NCBI GenBank assembly: GCA_030606625.1
Contig: JAUWGC010000004.1
Location: 1-40,487 of the forward strand
Source of the DNA: Bacteroidales bacterium
GTDB lineage: Bacteria; Bacteroidota; Bacteroidia; Bacteroidales; B18-G4
DNA length: 40,487 nt
Reading direction: 5' to 3'
In this document: positions 9,752 through 19,373 of the stretch, in pieces
Numbering within the stretch: the first letter of the stretch is position 1
Layout of the letters: every line of letters starts with the position of its first letter
Position numbers and translations under genes: made by a program
Notes under the pieces: generated by a model
Database searches by the model: none
The model's input: only the letters and a program-made list of their open reading frames with translations
Told to the model about the DNA's origin: nothing

Positions 9752-12700
9752 ATGACGAAAATAAATATGAATTTTCCCGGGAACATTTTAACAGCATTGA
9801 TGATAATAGTTTTTATTATTTCTTCTTTGCACCTTTCCGCAGAAAAGAAAAAGAAAGAAGAAAAGAATGATACCATTAAGTCAAGTCTTGTCAGTGGGTT
9901 GAAATGGAGAAGTATCGGACCTGCATTAACATCAGGACGCGTCTCGGATATAGCTGTCAATCCAAATGATCATAATGAATATTTCGTTGCTGCTGCTTCC
10001 GGAAATATTTGGAAAACAACAAACAATGGAATAACATGGACACCTGTTTTTGATAAATACGGTGCTTATTCTATTGGATGTATTACTATTGATCCGAATA
10101 ACGATAATGTCATTTGGGCCGGAACAGGAGAAAATAATCACCAGCGATCAGTCAGTTATGGTGATGGTGTGTATAAGAGCATTGATGGTGGGAAATCATG
10201 GAAGAATATGGGTTTGAAAGATTCCCGCCACATTGGTAAGATATTGATTGATCCGGGGAATTCAGATGTGGTTTATATTGCAGCAGAAGGTTCTTTATGG
10301 GGGCCTGGTGGGGACCGTGGGCTTTATAAGACCACTGACGGAGGTAAAAACTGGGAGCTTATCCTGGAAATCAGTGAGAATACGGGGATTAACGATATGG
10401 TCATGGACCCGCGTGATCCTGATGTGATATATGCTTCATCAGAGCAACGAAGAAGGCATGTACATACAAAAATTGGAGGTGGGCCGGAATCCGCCATTTA
10501 TAAAACCACGAACGGTGGAGAATCATGGGATAAATTAAAATCAGGATTGCCTGACGGCGATGTGGGAGGTATTGGCCTGGCCATTTCACCGGTTGATCCC
10601 GATGTGGTTTATGCGATCATTGAAGCTGCCGGCGATGCAGGTGGATTCTTCAGGTCAACTGACCGGGGAGCATCCTGGAAAAAGATGAGCAACCACTATT
10701 CCAGCGGACAGTATTATAATGAGATATTTTGTGACCCGAAAGATGTGGATAAGGTATATTCAGTTGAAACGATAACGCATTTTACGGAGGACGGTGGTAA
10801 AACATGGAGGAGACTTGGAAACAAAAGTCGTCATGTGGATGACCATGCCCTCTGGATTGATCCGGATAATACTGATCACCTGCTGATCGGCGGTGACGGA
10901 GGTGTTTATGAAACATATGATGGCGGTGAAATTTATTTATTCAAGACGAATTTACCAATCACACAATTTTACAGGGTTAATGTAGATAATTCATGGCCGT
11001 TTTACTGGGTTTACGGAGGCACACAGGATAATTCCAGTCTTGGAGGTCCCTCAAGAAACCTGAGTACACAGGGAGTTTCAAATTATGATTGGATCGTTAC
11101 CTTGGGCGGTGATGGCTTCTGGCAAGCTATTGAACCCGAAAATCCGGATATTGTATATTCTGCATACCAATATGGCAATATCTTCAGGTACGATAAAAAA
11201 AGCGGAGAACGTGTGGGTATCAAACCACAACCGCGTAAAGGTGAAGACACCTATAAATGGAATTGGAACACAGCTTTTATTCTCAGTCCGCATTCAGGAA
11301 CAAGATTATACATCGGGGCCAATATGATGTTCAGAAGTGACGACCGTGGTAATAGCTGGAAGGTGATCAGTGATGACCTGACAACCCGGATCGACCGGAA
11401 TACATGGCCTGTTATGGACAGGTACTGGGGAGTGGATGCTGTGGCAAAAGACGTTTCCATATCATTATTTGGCACCATCGTATCACTGGCGGAATCTCCC
11501 GTGAGGGAAGATCTGCTGTACGTGGGAACAGATGATGGTTTGATTCAGATAACTGAGGATGCCGGAGAAAACTGGCGTAAAGTGGAATCATTTCCGGGTG
11601 TTCCTCAATATACTTATGTAAGTGATATCTATCCGTCAAGGTATGATGAAAATATAGTTTTTGCCTCGTTTGATAATCGTAAGAGGGATGATTTCAAACC
11701 TTATATTTTGAAAAGTACAGATAAAGGGCAAACATGGACTTCTATTGCAGGAAACCTGCCCGAAAATGGTTCTGTCCATACTATTGAACAAGACTTTGTG
11801 AACCCTGACCTTTTATTTGCCGGAACAGAATTTGGTGTGTTTTTCAGCATCGATGGCGGAAAAATATGGACACAACTGAAATCAGGTATCCCAACCATCT
11901 CAGTCAAAGATATGGTGATCCAGGAAAGGGAAAATGATCTGGTGCTTGCTACCTTTGGGCGGGGATTCTATATTCTTGATGATTACACCCCGTTACGGCA
12001 ATTAAATAAGAAAATTCTGGATACCAATGCCTGTATTTTTAAAATTAAAGATGGTTTAATGTATATACTGAAAAGAGGTTATTATGGACAGGGATCTGCT
12101 TACTATACTTCCGCTAATCCGCCATTCGGAGCTACTTTCACTTATTATTTGAAAGAAGTGCCCGAGACATTGAAACAAAAACGGAAAGAAAGTGAAAAAG
12201 AACTGGTGAAGGAAAAGAAACCCGTTCCCATCCCAACAATGGATGAGTTAAGGGCGGAGAAAAACGAGATCAAACCCTACCTGATCTTTACCATTTTTGA
12301 TAATGACAGTAATGTAGTCAGGAAACTAACGAAGAAGCCGGGCAAGGGGATCAACCGCTTAACCTGGAATTTGAGGTATCCGGGTACTTACCCCGTAAGT
12401 GTGAAGGATGATAAGTTCGATCCTTTATCATCAGGAGGAAATGGTATGTATGCAATGCCAGGTAAATACTATATTACTATGTCGCAGTGTGTCCGGGGAG
12501 AAGTGACAGAACTGGCCGGGCCTGTTGAGTTTAATGCAGTTGTGCTGGAAAACACTTCCCTGCCGGCTGAGAACAGGGAAGACCTTGTAGCCTTCCAGAA
12601 CAAGGTAGCTGATTTGGCCAGAGCTGTTCATGGAGCTGAAAGTGCCGCTGAAGACATGATGAAAAAGATTCAATATATCAAACAGGCTATTCAGAGAACT

Positions 12701-13048
12701 CCTGGTGTGCCTGGTGAACTAATGAAAAAAACACAGCAAGTGGAAAAGGAATTGGATCGAATTCTTTGGAAATTTAACGGACAGGATCCTAAAGCCAGCC
12801 GTGAAGAGAACTGGCCTGCTCCTGTTTCTATCTACGAAAGGCTGAATGCGCTCGTATATTCGCATTGGAATTCAACCTCAGAAGTAACACAAACCCAGAA
12901 AGATCAATATGCAATTCTTTCAGAAGAATTTATTCCAATACTGGAGCAACTGAGAAAGATAAGTGATCGGGATATTAAACCGATTGAAACAGAACTTGAA
13001 GAAGCTGGAGCTCCCTGGACACCGGGGAGGATACCGGAGTGGGAGTGA
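9752..13048 (+). CDS. Secreted VPS10/sortilin-like BNR-repeat protein (double beta-propeller), no T9SS tail seen
   Basis: Signal peptide; WRSIGPALTSGRVSDIAVNP, repeated W/YKTTNGGxSW motifs; C-terminal part beyond the propellers ends ...APWTPGRIPEWE. Confidence 0.85.
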   Translation: MTKINMNFPGNILTALMIIVFIISSLHLSAEKKKKEEKNDTIKSSLVSGLKWRSIGPALTSGRVSDIAVNPNDHNEYFVAAASGNIWKTTNNGITWTPVFDKYGAYSIGCITIDPNNDNVIWAGTGENNHQRSVSYGDGVYKSIDGGKSWKNMGLKDSRHIGKILIDPGNSDVVYIAAEGSLWGPGGDRGLYKTTDGGKNWELILEISENTGINDMVMDPRDPDVIYASSEQRRRHVHTKIGGGPESAIYKTTNGGESWDKLKSGLPDGDVGGIGLAISPVDPDVVYAIIEAAGDAGGFFRSTDRGASWKKMSNHYSSGQYYNEIFCDPKDVDKVYSVETITHFTEDGGKTWRRLGNKSRHVDDHALWIDPDNTDHLLIGGDGGVYETYDGGEIYLFKTNLPITQFYRVNVDNSWPFYWVYGGTQDNSSLGGPSRNLSTQGVSNYDWIVTLGGDGFWQAIEPENPDIVYSAYQYGNIFRYDKKSGERVGIKPQPRKGEDTYKWNWNTAFILSPHSGTRLYIGANMMFRSDDRGNSWKVISDDLTTRIDRNTWPVMDRYWGVDAVAKDVSISLFGTIVSLAESPVREDLLYVGTDDGLIQITEDAGENWRKVESFPGVPQYTYVSDIYPSRYDENIVFASFDNRKRDDFKPYILKSTDKGQTWTSIAGNLPENGSVHTIEQDFVNPDLLFAGTEFGVFFSIDGGKIWTQLKSGIPTISVKDMVIQERENDLVLATFGRGFYILDDYTPLRQLNKKILDTNACIFKIKDGLMYILKRGYYGQGSAYYTSANPPFGATFTYYLKEVPETLKQKRKESEKELVKEKKPVPIPTMDELRAEKNEIKPYLIFTIFDNDSNVVRKLTKKPGKGINRLTWNLRYPGTYPVSVKDDKFDPLSSGGNGMYAMPGKYYITMSQCVRGEVTELAGPVEFNAVVLENTSLPAENREDLVAFQNKVADLARAVHGAESAAEDMMKKIQYIKQAIQRTPGVPGELMKKTQQVEKELDRILWKFNGQDPKASREENWPAPVSIYERLNALVYSHWNSTSEVTQTQKDQYAILSEEFIPILEQLRKISDRDIKPIETELEEAGAPWTPGRIPEWE

Positions 13049-13151
13049 AAGATATAAGATATTAAATTTGAAATTTGAAATGTGAAATATGAAAAGAATG
13101 AGGTTCGAGGTCATTGGCCATTTCCCAAGTATTGTACTTGCCTGAAATAAG

Positions 13152-13610
13152 TTGACATTTTTGTATACCAAAAATAGAACAAAAATGGTAACTTTAAGAA
13201 AAAATCAAGTCAGACGAAAAATCAAAGAATTGCGTTACTTCAGCGAATCATTTAAGAAAGACATTGTAAGGCAGATTGAACAAGATCTCATCACTGTCAC
13301 CCAAGTATCCAGGGAATATAAAGTAACACGATCAAGTGTTTACAAATGGATTTACAAATACTCAAAGTTTTTGAAGAAAGGTTATAAATATGTTGTTGAG
13401 CCAGAGAGTGATACCAAGAAGATAGAATATTTACGTGAAAGGCTTAAGGAAATGGAACGGACCTTGGGGCAGAAGCAACTACAATTAGATTTTTTGGAGA
13501 AGCTCATAGAATTTAGTAGCGAAGATGTTGGGTATGATATCAAAAAAAAACATGGTTCCGGACCTTATCCTGGTTTTGGGAAAACAGAAAAGAACATAAC
13601 TGGAAAATGA
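13152..13610 (+). CDS. IS3-family transposase OrfA (HTH)
   Basis: N-terminal HTH (FKKDIVRQIEQDLITVTQVSREYKVTRSSVYKWIYKY) followed by coiled-coil; overlaps OrfB by ATGA. Confidence 0.9.
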   Translation: MTFLYTKNRTKMVTLRKNQVRRKIKELRYFSESFKKDIVRQIEQDLITVTQVSREYKVTRSSVYKWIYKYSKFLKKGYKYVVEPESDTKKIEYLRERLKEMERTLGQKQLQLDFLEKLIEFSSEDVGYDIKKKHGSGPYPGFGKTEKNITGK

Positions 13611-14518
13611 GCCAGATATACCAAATAGCGGGCATAAGCAGGCAAAGCTTTCTTAAGCATTATAATCGATTGTTGGCCAAAGAAGAACTAATAGCTCAAC
13701 TGTTGCCATTAATAAAAGATATCCGGGATTTGCATCCCAGGATGTCAGCAAGAGAGATTTATTATAAGATACAGCCACAAGGCATTGGAAGAGATGCTTT
13801 TGAAGCTTTTGCATTTGCAAATGGATACAAACTCTTTGATGTAAAAAGATTCATAACTACGACAGATTCAACTGGTGTAAAACGATTTCCAAATCATTTA
13901 GCAGGATTAAAGATCAACAAAGTGAACCAGGTTTGGGTAAGTGATATAACCTTCTACTGGCTTAATGATCGTTTTTACTATATCACTGTAATAATGGATC
14001 TTTACAGCAGATTTATTGTAGGGTGTCATGTAAGTGATAATCTAATGACTATTAATACAACCATTCCTGCTTTAAAAAAGGCTCTTAGAACAAGATGCAA
14101 TACATTTAATCCAGATGGGTTGATTTTGCATTCTGATGGAGGAGGACAATATTATTGTAAGGACTTTCTAAAGATAACTGAGACCCTTGGTATTATAAAC
14201 AGTATGGGGCAGATAGTTTATGACAACATACATGCGGAAAGGGTAATAAGGACGCTCAAAAATGATTATATAGAATATTACAATCCAGATAATTACCAAC
14301 AGTTGCAAAAATATACATGGCTTACAGTAAAAAGATATAACTTTGATCGACCACACAGTTCACTGAAAAGGTTGACGCCTCATGAATTTGAACAACAAAT
14401 TAACAACATAGAGGTTGACAAACGTCCATGTTTAAAAGTATTTGCGTCAATACTAACAAAAAGTTATAGTTGTCAACAAAAAGAAAAAAGAAGCAAAAAA
14501 GAAAAAGTATACACTTAA
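13607..14518 (+). CDS. IS3-family transposase OrfB (DDE integrase core); probably expressed as OrfAB by -1 frameshift
   Basis: rve domain: VWVSDITFYW, LILHSDGGGQYY, YDNIHAERVIRTLKNDYIEYYN. Confidence 0.93.
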   Translation: MSQIYQIAGISRQSFLKHYNRLLAKEELIAQLLPLIKDIRDLHPRMSAREIYYKIQPQGIGRDAFEAFAFANGYKLFDVKRFITTTDSTGVKRFPNHLAGLKINKVNQVWVSDITFYWLNDRFYYITVIMDLYSRFIVGCHVSDNLMTINTTIPALKKALRTRCNTFNPDGLILHSDGGGQYYCKDFLKITETLGIINSMGQIVYDNIHAERVIRTLKNDYIEYYNPDNYQQLQKYTWLTVKRYNFDRPHSSLKRLTPHEFEQQINNIEVDKRPCLKVFASILTKSYSCQQKEKRSKKEKVYT

Positions 14519-14557
14519 TATAAAAGTGTCAACCTTATTTAGGCATGAACATATTGC

Positions 14558-14590
14558 CGACTGTCGACTGTCGACTGTCGACTGTCGACT
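14558..14590. repeat. Tandem heptamer repeat (CGACTGT)x4 + CGACT
   Basis: Direct reading: cgactgtcgactgtcgactgtcgactgtcgact. Confidence 0.95.
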
Positions 14591-14602
14591 TTATTGCCTT
14601 AA

Positions 14603-14962
14603 TTACTTTTTTCTTCTTTTGAATTCCGGTATGATAAATATCTGTCCGGGATAGATCAGATCGGGGTCCTTGATCTTCTCCATATTGGCTTCGTAGATTC
14701 TGAACCATCCAATGGCCGTACCATATTTATTTCTCGCAATCTGCCACAGCCAATCACCTTTCTTAACCTTATAAGTCTTTTGCAGCCTGGGTTTTTCTTG
14801 TTTAATAATAGCGGCCGGTGGTTCTTGACTGTCTTTCGTGATAGTATCTTTTTTCACCGTTGCTTCTGGTTTTGGTTTTTGTTTTTCTGTCTCTGGCTTT
14901 TTCTCTTTACAAGCTGTTAAAAGTCCCCAGATAAGAAATAAATAAATAATAATTTTTGTCAT
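14603..14962 (-). CDS. LysM-domain lipoprotein
   Basis: Lipobox-like LLTAC; LysM domain YKVKKGDWLWQIARNKYGTAIGWFRIYEANMEKIKDPDLIYPGQIFIIP. Confidence 0.9.
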   Translation of the reverse strand: MTKIIIYLFLIWGLLTACKEKKPETEKQKPKPEATVKKDTITKDSQEPPAAIIKQEKPRLQKTYKVKKGDWLWQIARNKYGTAIGWFRIYEANMEKIKDPDLIYPGQIFIIPEFKRRKK

Positions 14963-15035
14963 GAATGAAGCTTATTTTATTGTTAAAAAATGCCAATTGA
15001 TCGAACGTAAAAATAGAAAATTTTAATTAATAAAC

Positions 15036-15043
15036 TATCTTTG
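15036..15043 (+). promoter_or_regulatory. Bacteroidetes -7 box TATCTTTG upstream of 15076 CDS
   Basis: Matches TAnnTTTG; 33 nt from box end to ATG; no clear -33 TTTG. Confidence 0.5.
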
Positions 15044-15075
15044 TCATTTAACCATTTACATAGATTCATGCTATT

Positions 15076-17637
15076 ATGAAAAAAATATTCATCCTTGTTT
15101 TTTTACTTGTCCTTGCATGTATAGCTGCATTTTGGTGGATTTCTTTAAAATCAACACAAGAAGATCCCGCAAATAAACCTCAAAAGCCCAACGACTGGTT
15201 CTTCATGCAAAGGGCCTATCCTTATGGTGAAATTAATTATAAGGCTTATAAAACAGCATATTACCAGGCGAAAGCTGCAAAGGAATCAGGGTCGGGAAGC
15301 AAAACTGCCAGCTGGGAGTTAGGTGGCCCGTTAAACCTGGGTGGCAGGCTTTCTGCTGTTGCAATGCATCCTTCCGATATGTCAACAATTTATATTGGTG
15401 CTGCCTCAGGAGGGATATTTAAATCAACAAACGGTGGATTATCATGGGTGCCGGTGTTTGATGATGTCCTGAGCCTTTCTGTTGGGGATATTGAAATAGC
15501 TCCGTCAAACCCGGATATTCTTTATGTTGGCACCGGTGAATCCAATGCGGGAGGCGGATCATTGGCTTATGACGGTTTTGGGATGTATAAGTCGTTGGAT
15601 GGCGGCCAAGCGTGGGAATATTGTGGCCTTGAGGAATGTGGCAGTGTCGGCCGTGTTGTGATCCATCCTGACGATCCTGATATCGTATACGTGGCTGCAA
15701 TGGGACGTTTGTTCTCAAATAATCCTGAAAGAGGAATATTTAAAACATCGGATGGAGGCCAGACCTGGGACAAAATACTCTATATCTCAGATTCCACAGG
15801 TGGAATTGATCTGGTGATGCACCCTTTTAACCCGGATACCCTGTATGCTGCTTTATGGGAAAGGGTCAGGAGGCCTGATCGCAGAAGTTACGGAGGGAAC
15901 ACATGTGGTATCTATAAAACAGTTGACGGAGGTGATACATGGATACAACTTACCAATGGCCTGCCCTCTCCTGCATCCAATATCGGCAGGATCGGAATAG
16001 ATATTTCGCAATCTGATCCGAATATCCTTTATGCAATATATGCCGATAATATCGGATATTTCCTTGGCGTATATAAAACAACAGACAATGGAAATTCATG
16101 GACTCAAACCAATGATGGCTTTTTATCAGGTATGTACGTGTCCTATGGCTGGTGGTTTGGCAGGATACATATCGATCCCACAAATCCGGATATTGTTTAT
16201 CCCATCGGGCTTGACCTGTACAAAACATCAAATGGCGGAGCCAGCTGGGCAAATATATCAAGTTATACCGTTCATGTTGACCAGCATGACCTTGTTGCCC
16301 ATGTTTTTGATCATGAGCATCTTGTGCTTGGCAATGATGGTGGTGTTTATATTTCTGATAATGGCGGAAGTACATGGAATCACCTTGAGAACCTTCCCAT
16401 TATGCAGTTTTATACCTGTGAAGTTGATGAACAGTTTCCTGAAAGACTGTATGGCGGTGCCCAGGATATGGGGACCAACCGTACCATGACAGGTGGCCTG
16501 AGTGATTGGCAGAATATTTACGGAGGTGATGGATTTTATGTTTTGGTTGACCCTGTGGATAATAATTATGTATATGCGGAATACCAATATGGTAACCTGG
16601 GCAGGTCAACCAATGGCGGTTATTCTTTTCAGGGAGCTACCTCCGGGATAAGCTATTCGGACAGGAAGAATTGGATGACACCGGTAGTATTTGACCCTGA
16701 TAACCCGGCTATACTGTATTACGGAGCTAACCGGTTATACAGGTCTGTCAATCATGCACTTAACTGGTTAGCTATCAGCCCTGACTTATCTAATGGCCCC
16801 GGAACAGGCAACCTGACCTATGGCACTATAACGACAATTGCCGTTTCTCCTGCCAATACTGAATATATATATGCAGGAACAGATGACGGTAATGTTTGGG
16901 TAACAAAAAATGACGGACAAGACTGGACAAAAACATCTTCTTCCTTGCCGGTCCGGTGGGTTACCCGCGTTGCAGCAGATCACTATGATGAAAACACAGC
17001 CTTTGTATGTTTTTCAGGATATCGCTATGATTCTTATTTGCCACATATTTTTATGACAAGGGATGCAGGCATGAGTTGGGATGATATTTCAGGTGACTTA
17101 CCTGAAGCACCGGTCAATGATATCATTGTAGATCCTGAATTGGATTCCACACTCTATATCGCAACGGATTTTGGTGTTTTTGTTACCTGGGATTACGGAA
17201 TGCATTGGTTTGTTTTGGGAACAGATCTTCCTAATGTTCCAATTGTGGACATGCGGCTTCACAATAGTACAAGAAAACTGGTTGCTGCTACTTACGGGAG
17301 ATCCATGTATACATTCGACCTGGATGATATTATAGGTGTTGAAGGTAATATGACTTCATTAAATGCTGAAAGTATATCCGTTTATCCAAACCCGTTTACG
17401 GAAAAAGCAACATTAATACTTGATATAAAGAAAGAACATGCCGGAAGAGTTGACATAATAAATCTGAATGGTCAAGTGGTTAAAACACTTTTTGAAGGGA
17501 TATTGAAGAAAAATGTTAATGAATTAATATGGGACGGTACAAACAGCAATGGAGCATACGTAAACCCTGGAATTTATATTTGCAGGATTCTTCTTGATGA
17601 TCAGATTATTGCAAGGAAACTGATTAAGATGAAATAA
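15076..17637 (+). CDS. VPS10/sortilin-like BNR-repeat protein with T9SS type A C-terminal sorting domain; paralogue of 9752..13048
   Basis: GGRLSAVAMHPSDMSTIYIGAASGGIFKSTNGGLSW aligns with GRVSDIAVNPNDHNEYFVAAASGNIWKTTNNGITW in 9752..13048; C-terminus VYPNPFTEKATLILDI...NPGIYICRILLDDQIIARKLIKMK. Confidence 0.87.
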   Translation: MKKIFILVFLLVLACIAAFWWISLKSTQEDPANKPQKPNDWFFMQRAYPYGEINYKAYKTAYYQAKAAKESGSGSKTASWELGGPLNLGGRLSAVAMHPSDMSTIYIGAASGGIFKSTNGGLSWVPVFDDVLSLSVGDIEIAPSNPDILYVGTGESNAGGGSLAYDGFGMYKSLDGGQAWEYCGLEECGSVGRVVIHPDDPDIVYVAAMGRLFSNNPERGIFKTSDGGQTWDKILYISDSTGGIDLVMHPFNPDTLYAALWERVRRPDRRSYGGNTCGIYKTVDGGDTWIQLTNGLPSPASNIGRIGIDISQSDPNILYAIYADNIGYFLGVYKTTDNGNSWTQTNDGFLSGMYVSYGWWFGRIHIDPTNPDIVYPIGLDLYKTSNGGASWANISSYTVHVDQHDLVAHVFDHEHLVLGNDGGVYISDNGGSTWNHLENLPIMQFYTCEVDEQFPERLYGGAQDMGTNRTMTGGLSDWQNIYGGDGFYVLVDPVDNNYVYAEYQYGNLGRSTNGGYSFQGATSGISYSDRKNWMTPVVFDPDNPAILYYGANRLYRSVNHALNWLAISPDLSNGPGTGNLTYGTITTIAVSPANTEYIYAGTDDGNVWVTKNDGQDWTKTSSSLPVRWVTRVAADHYDENTAFVCFSGYRYDSYLPHIFMTRDAGMSWDDISGDLPEAPVNDIIVDPELDSTLYIATDFGVFVTWDYGMHWFVLGTDLPNVPIVDMRLHNSTRKLVAATYGRSMYTFDLDDIIGVEGNMTSLNAESISVYPNPFTEKATLILDIKKEHAGRVDIINLNGQVVKTLFEGILKKNVNELIWDGTNSNGAYVNPGIYICRILLDDQIIARKLIKMK

Positions 17638-17652
17638 GCTGAGAGCATGAGA

Positions 17653-19338
17653 TCATTGTACAATTATTTTCCTCTCTGTACTAAACAGGGAATTTGAGAT
17701 TTTAACAAGGTAAATACCTTTAGGTTTTGAGGTAAAGTTGATCTGATGCACCCCCTTTTTTTCTACTAATGTTTGGTATGTTTTATTTCCCATGACATCA
17801 ATGATTGTCAAATTATAATTACCTGTAGTATTTTCAGGTAATTCGATATAGAAAACACCCTGGTTTGGATTAGGAAATATTTTTAACTCTTTTCCGAAAT
17901 TGCTTTCCTGGTTAATACCAGTCATAACATATGGTGAGAATCCCACGGTTATCGTTACCTGGCCTCCGGATTCATACCGCATTGCAGCCGGATTTCTGGT
18001 GTCAATATCGAAAGGATCTAATGGCCAGTTTTCGGCAGGCATAAAATCAGGTTTTGAGGAATAGTAATAAGATGTGTCGTTAAGGTACTGCGGTTCCTCA
18101 CCATCGGCTTCCCAAACAACTACGTTGTTTAATGAAGGCCAGGTAACTTTATAAACTTTATTGTTTTTTGCAAAATGTCCTGTGCCTCCAATATCATCGC
18201 TTAATATATAGCCATCTCCCCAGGGTGCTCCGTATCTTAATTTCACGGCGATGTCCAGATTTTCAAAATAGTTATTGACAATATTCTGGTCGTTATTACA
18301 ATTATAATGGTTTCCTCCGTGAGTAGATTCATAATGATCCTCCAGTACAAGTCCTCCCCGCCTGGCCATATTGCGGAAAAATGTGTTGTGTCTTCCATTA
18401 TCACCCCAGTATGCATCTATCCATATCCAGTTGAAATAGTTACCTTCAAATAAATTCTCATAAGCGCCCATATCGGGACCCGGATTACTGGAATTCCCAT
18501 GCAGTTCAATATCTCCTGTTACCCATTCACCCAGTCCTCCGCTGGTTGTAGTATGTGGTTCATAGGAAGCGTTGTAACTAACTACGTTACGGTGACATTT
18601 TCCTCTGGTAACAATAGCGTGGCGGGTCTGCCGGAAAACATTATTCTCGATGAGACTGCTGTGGGTTTCATTTGCCAGGGCTATTCCGTATCCATTACCT
18701 CCACCGCCGTAATTTGTGCATTCATTGATATAACATCCGGAGATCTCAGTGTTCTGGCAGTCATTTAAACTAATGTGATGACTATTACCAAGATAAGACT
18801 CAACACCTCTTATCCAGCAGTTATTTACCCCGTTCATTATAATATAATATTTTTGGTGCTGCTCATCTGCTAACCGGGTTAATTTAATATCTTCAATGCC
18901 GGTATTAACATTTTCTGAATTTATCATCAGGGCATGATCATAATGATCGAAGTAAAGTATTGAAATATCTGCCCCCGACCCTTTAATAACTGTGTTTGAC
19001 GGGAGGGATAAGACGGAAGTGATCCTGTATGTGCCTTCAGGAAAGAAAACGATCGAGAATCCTCCGTTGTTGGACTGCAATTCAGCTATTTCAAGAGCTT
19101 CCATAACAGGATCCGTATCATCCTGTATTCCATTACCTACGGCACCGAAATCTGAAACATCAAAAAAAGCTGTTACATCAATTGGTGATGATAAAAACGG
19201 ACAACCAGCTTCCTGCCAGGCAACTGTTGATCCATTAGGTAAACGGTCAGAAGGGATCATTGTTCCGATCTGAGCCTGGCAGATTACGGTAAAGAAGAAA
19301 AAAAGAACTATAAAAGTACAGAAATAATAAATCTTCAT
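17653..19338 (-). CDS. Secreted right-handed beta-helix (pectate lyase superfamily-like) protein with T9SS sorting domain
   Basis: Signal peptide; VSDFGAVGNGIQDDTDPVMEALEIAE...VFFPEGTYRI typical of pectate-lyase-3 type beta-helix; C-terminal IFPNPNQGVFYIELPENTTGNYNLTIIDVMG...KGIYLVKI. Confidence 0.88.
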   Translation of the reverse strand: MKIYYFCTFIVLFFFFTVICQAQIGTMIPSDRLPNGSTVAWQEAGCPFLSSPIDVTAFFDVSDFGAVGNGIQDDTDPVMEALEIAELQSNNGGFSIVFFPEGTYRITSVLSLPSNTVIKGSGADISILYFDHYDHALMINSENVNTGIEDIKLTRLADEQHQKYYIIMNGVNNCWIRGVESYLGNSHHISLNDCQNTEISGCYINECTNYGGGGNGYGIALANETHSSLIENNVFRQTRHAIVTRGKCHRNVVSYNASYEPHTTTSGGLGEWVTGDIELHGNSSNPGPDMGAYENLFEGNYFNWIWIDAYWGDNGRHNTFFRNMARRGGLVLEDHYESTHGGNHYNCNNDQNIVNNYFENLDIAVKLRYGAPWGDGYILSDDIGGTGHFAKNNKVYKVTWPSLNNVVVWEADGEEPQYLNDTSYYYSSKPDFMPAENWPLDPFDIDTRNPAAMRYESGGQVTITVGFSPYVMTGINQESNFGKELKIFPNPNQGVFYIELPENTTGNYNLTIIDVMGNKTYQTLVEKKGVHQINFTSKPKGIYLVKISNSLFSTERKIIVQ

Positions 19339-19373
19339 GGTTTGCTACTAAGATTCGATTAAATATAAGTCGG

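Larger units (their letters stand above)
13133..14551 (+). mobile_element. IS3-family insertion sequence
   Basis: Imperfect terminal inverted repeats TGTACTTGCCTGAAATAAG-TTGACAtttttgtata / TGTTCATGCCT-AAATAAGGTTGACActttt; TG...CA ends; TAT on both flanks (13130-13132 and 14552-14554) as candidate 3-bp TSD; OrfA/OrfB inside. Confidence 0.88.

Noticed and set aside
14558-14590. Heptamer array considered as a CRISPR-like array
   Set aside because: Units are directly contiguous 7-mers with no spacers and no cas genes nearby.
15419-16609. Cluster of overlapping ORFs on both strands (15419..15718, 15950..16375, 16031..16489, 16258..16587, 16400..16609)
   Set aside because: All lie inside the well-supported 15076..17637 CDS; no start context or recognisable protein features.
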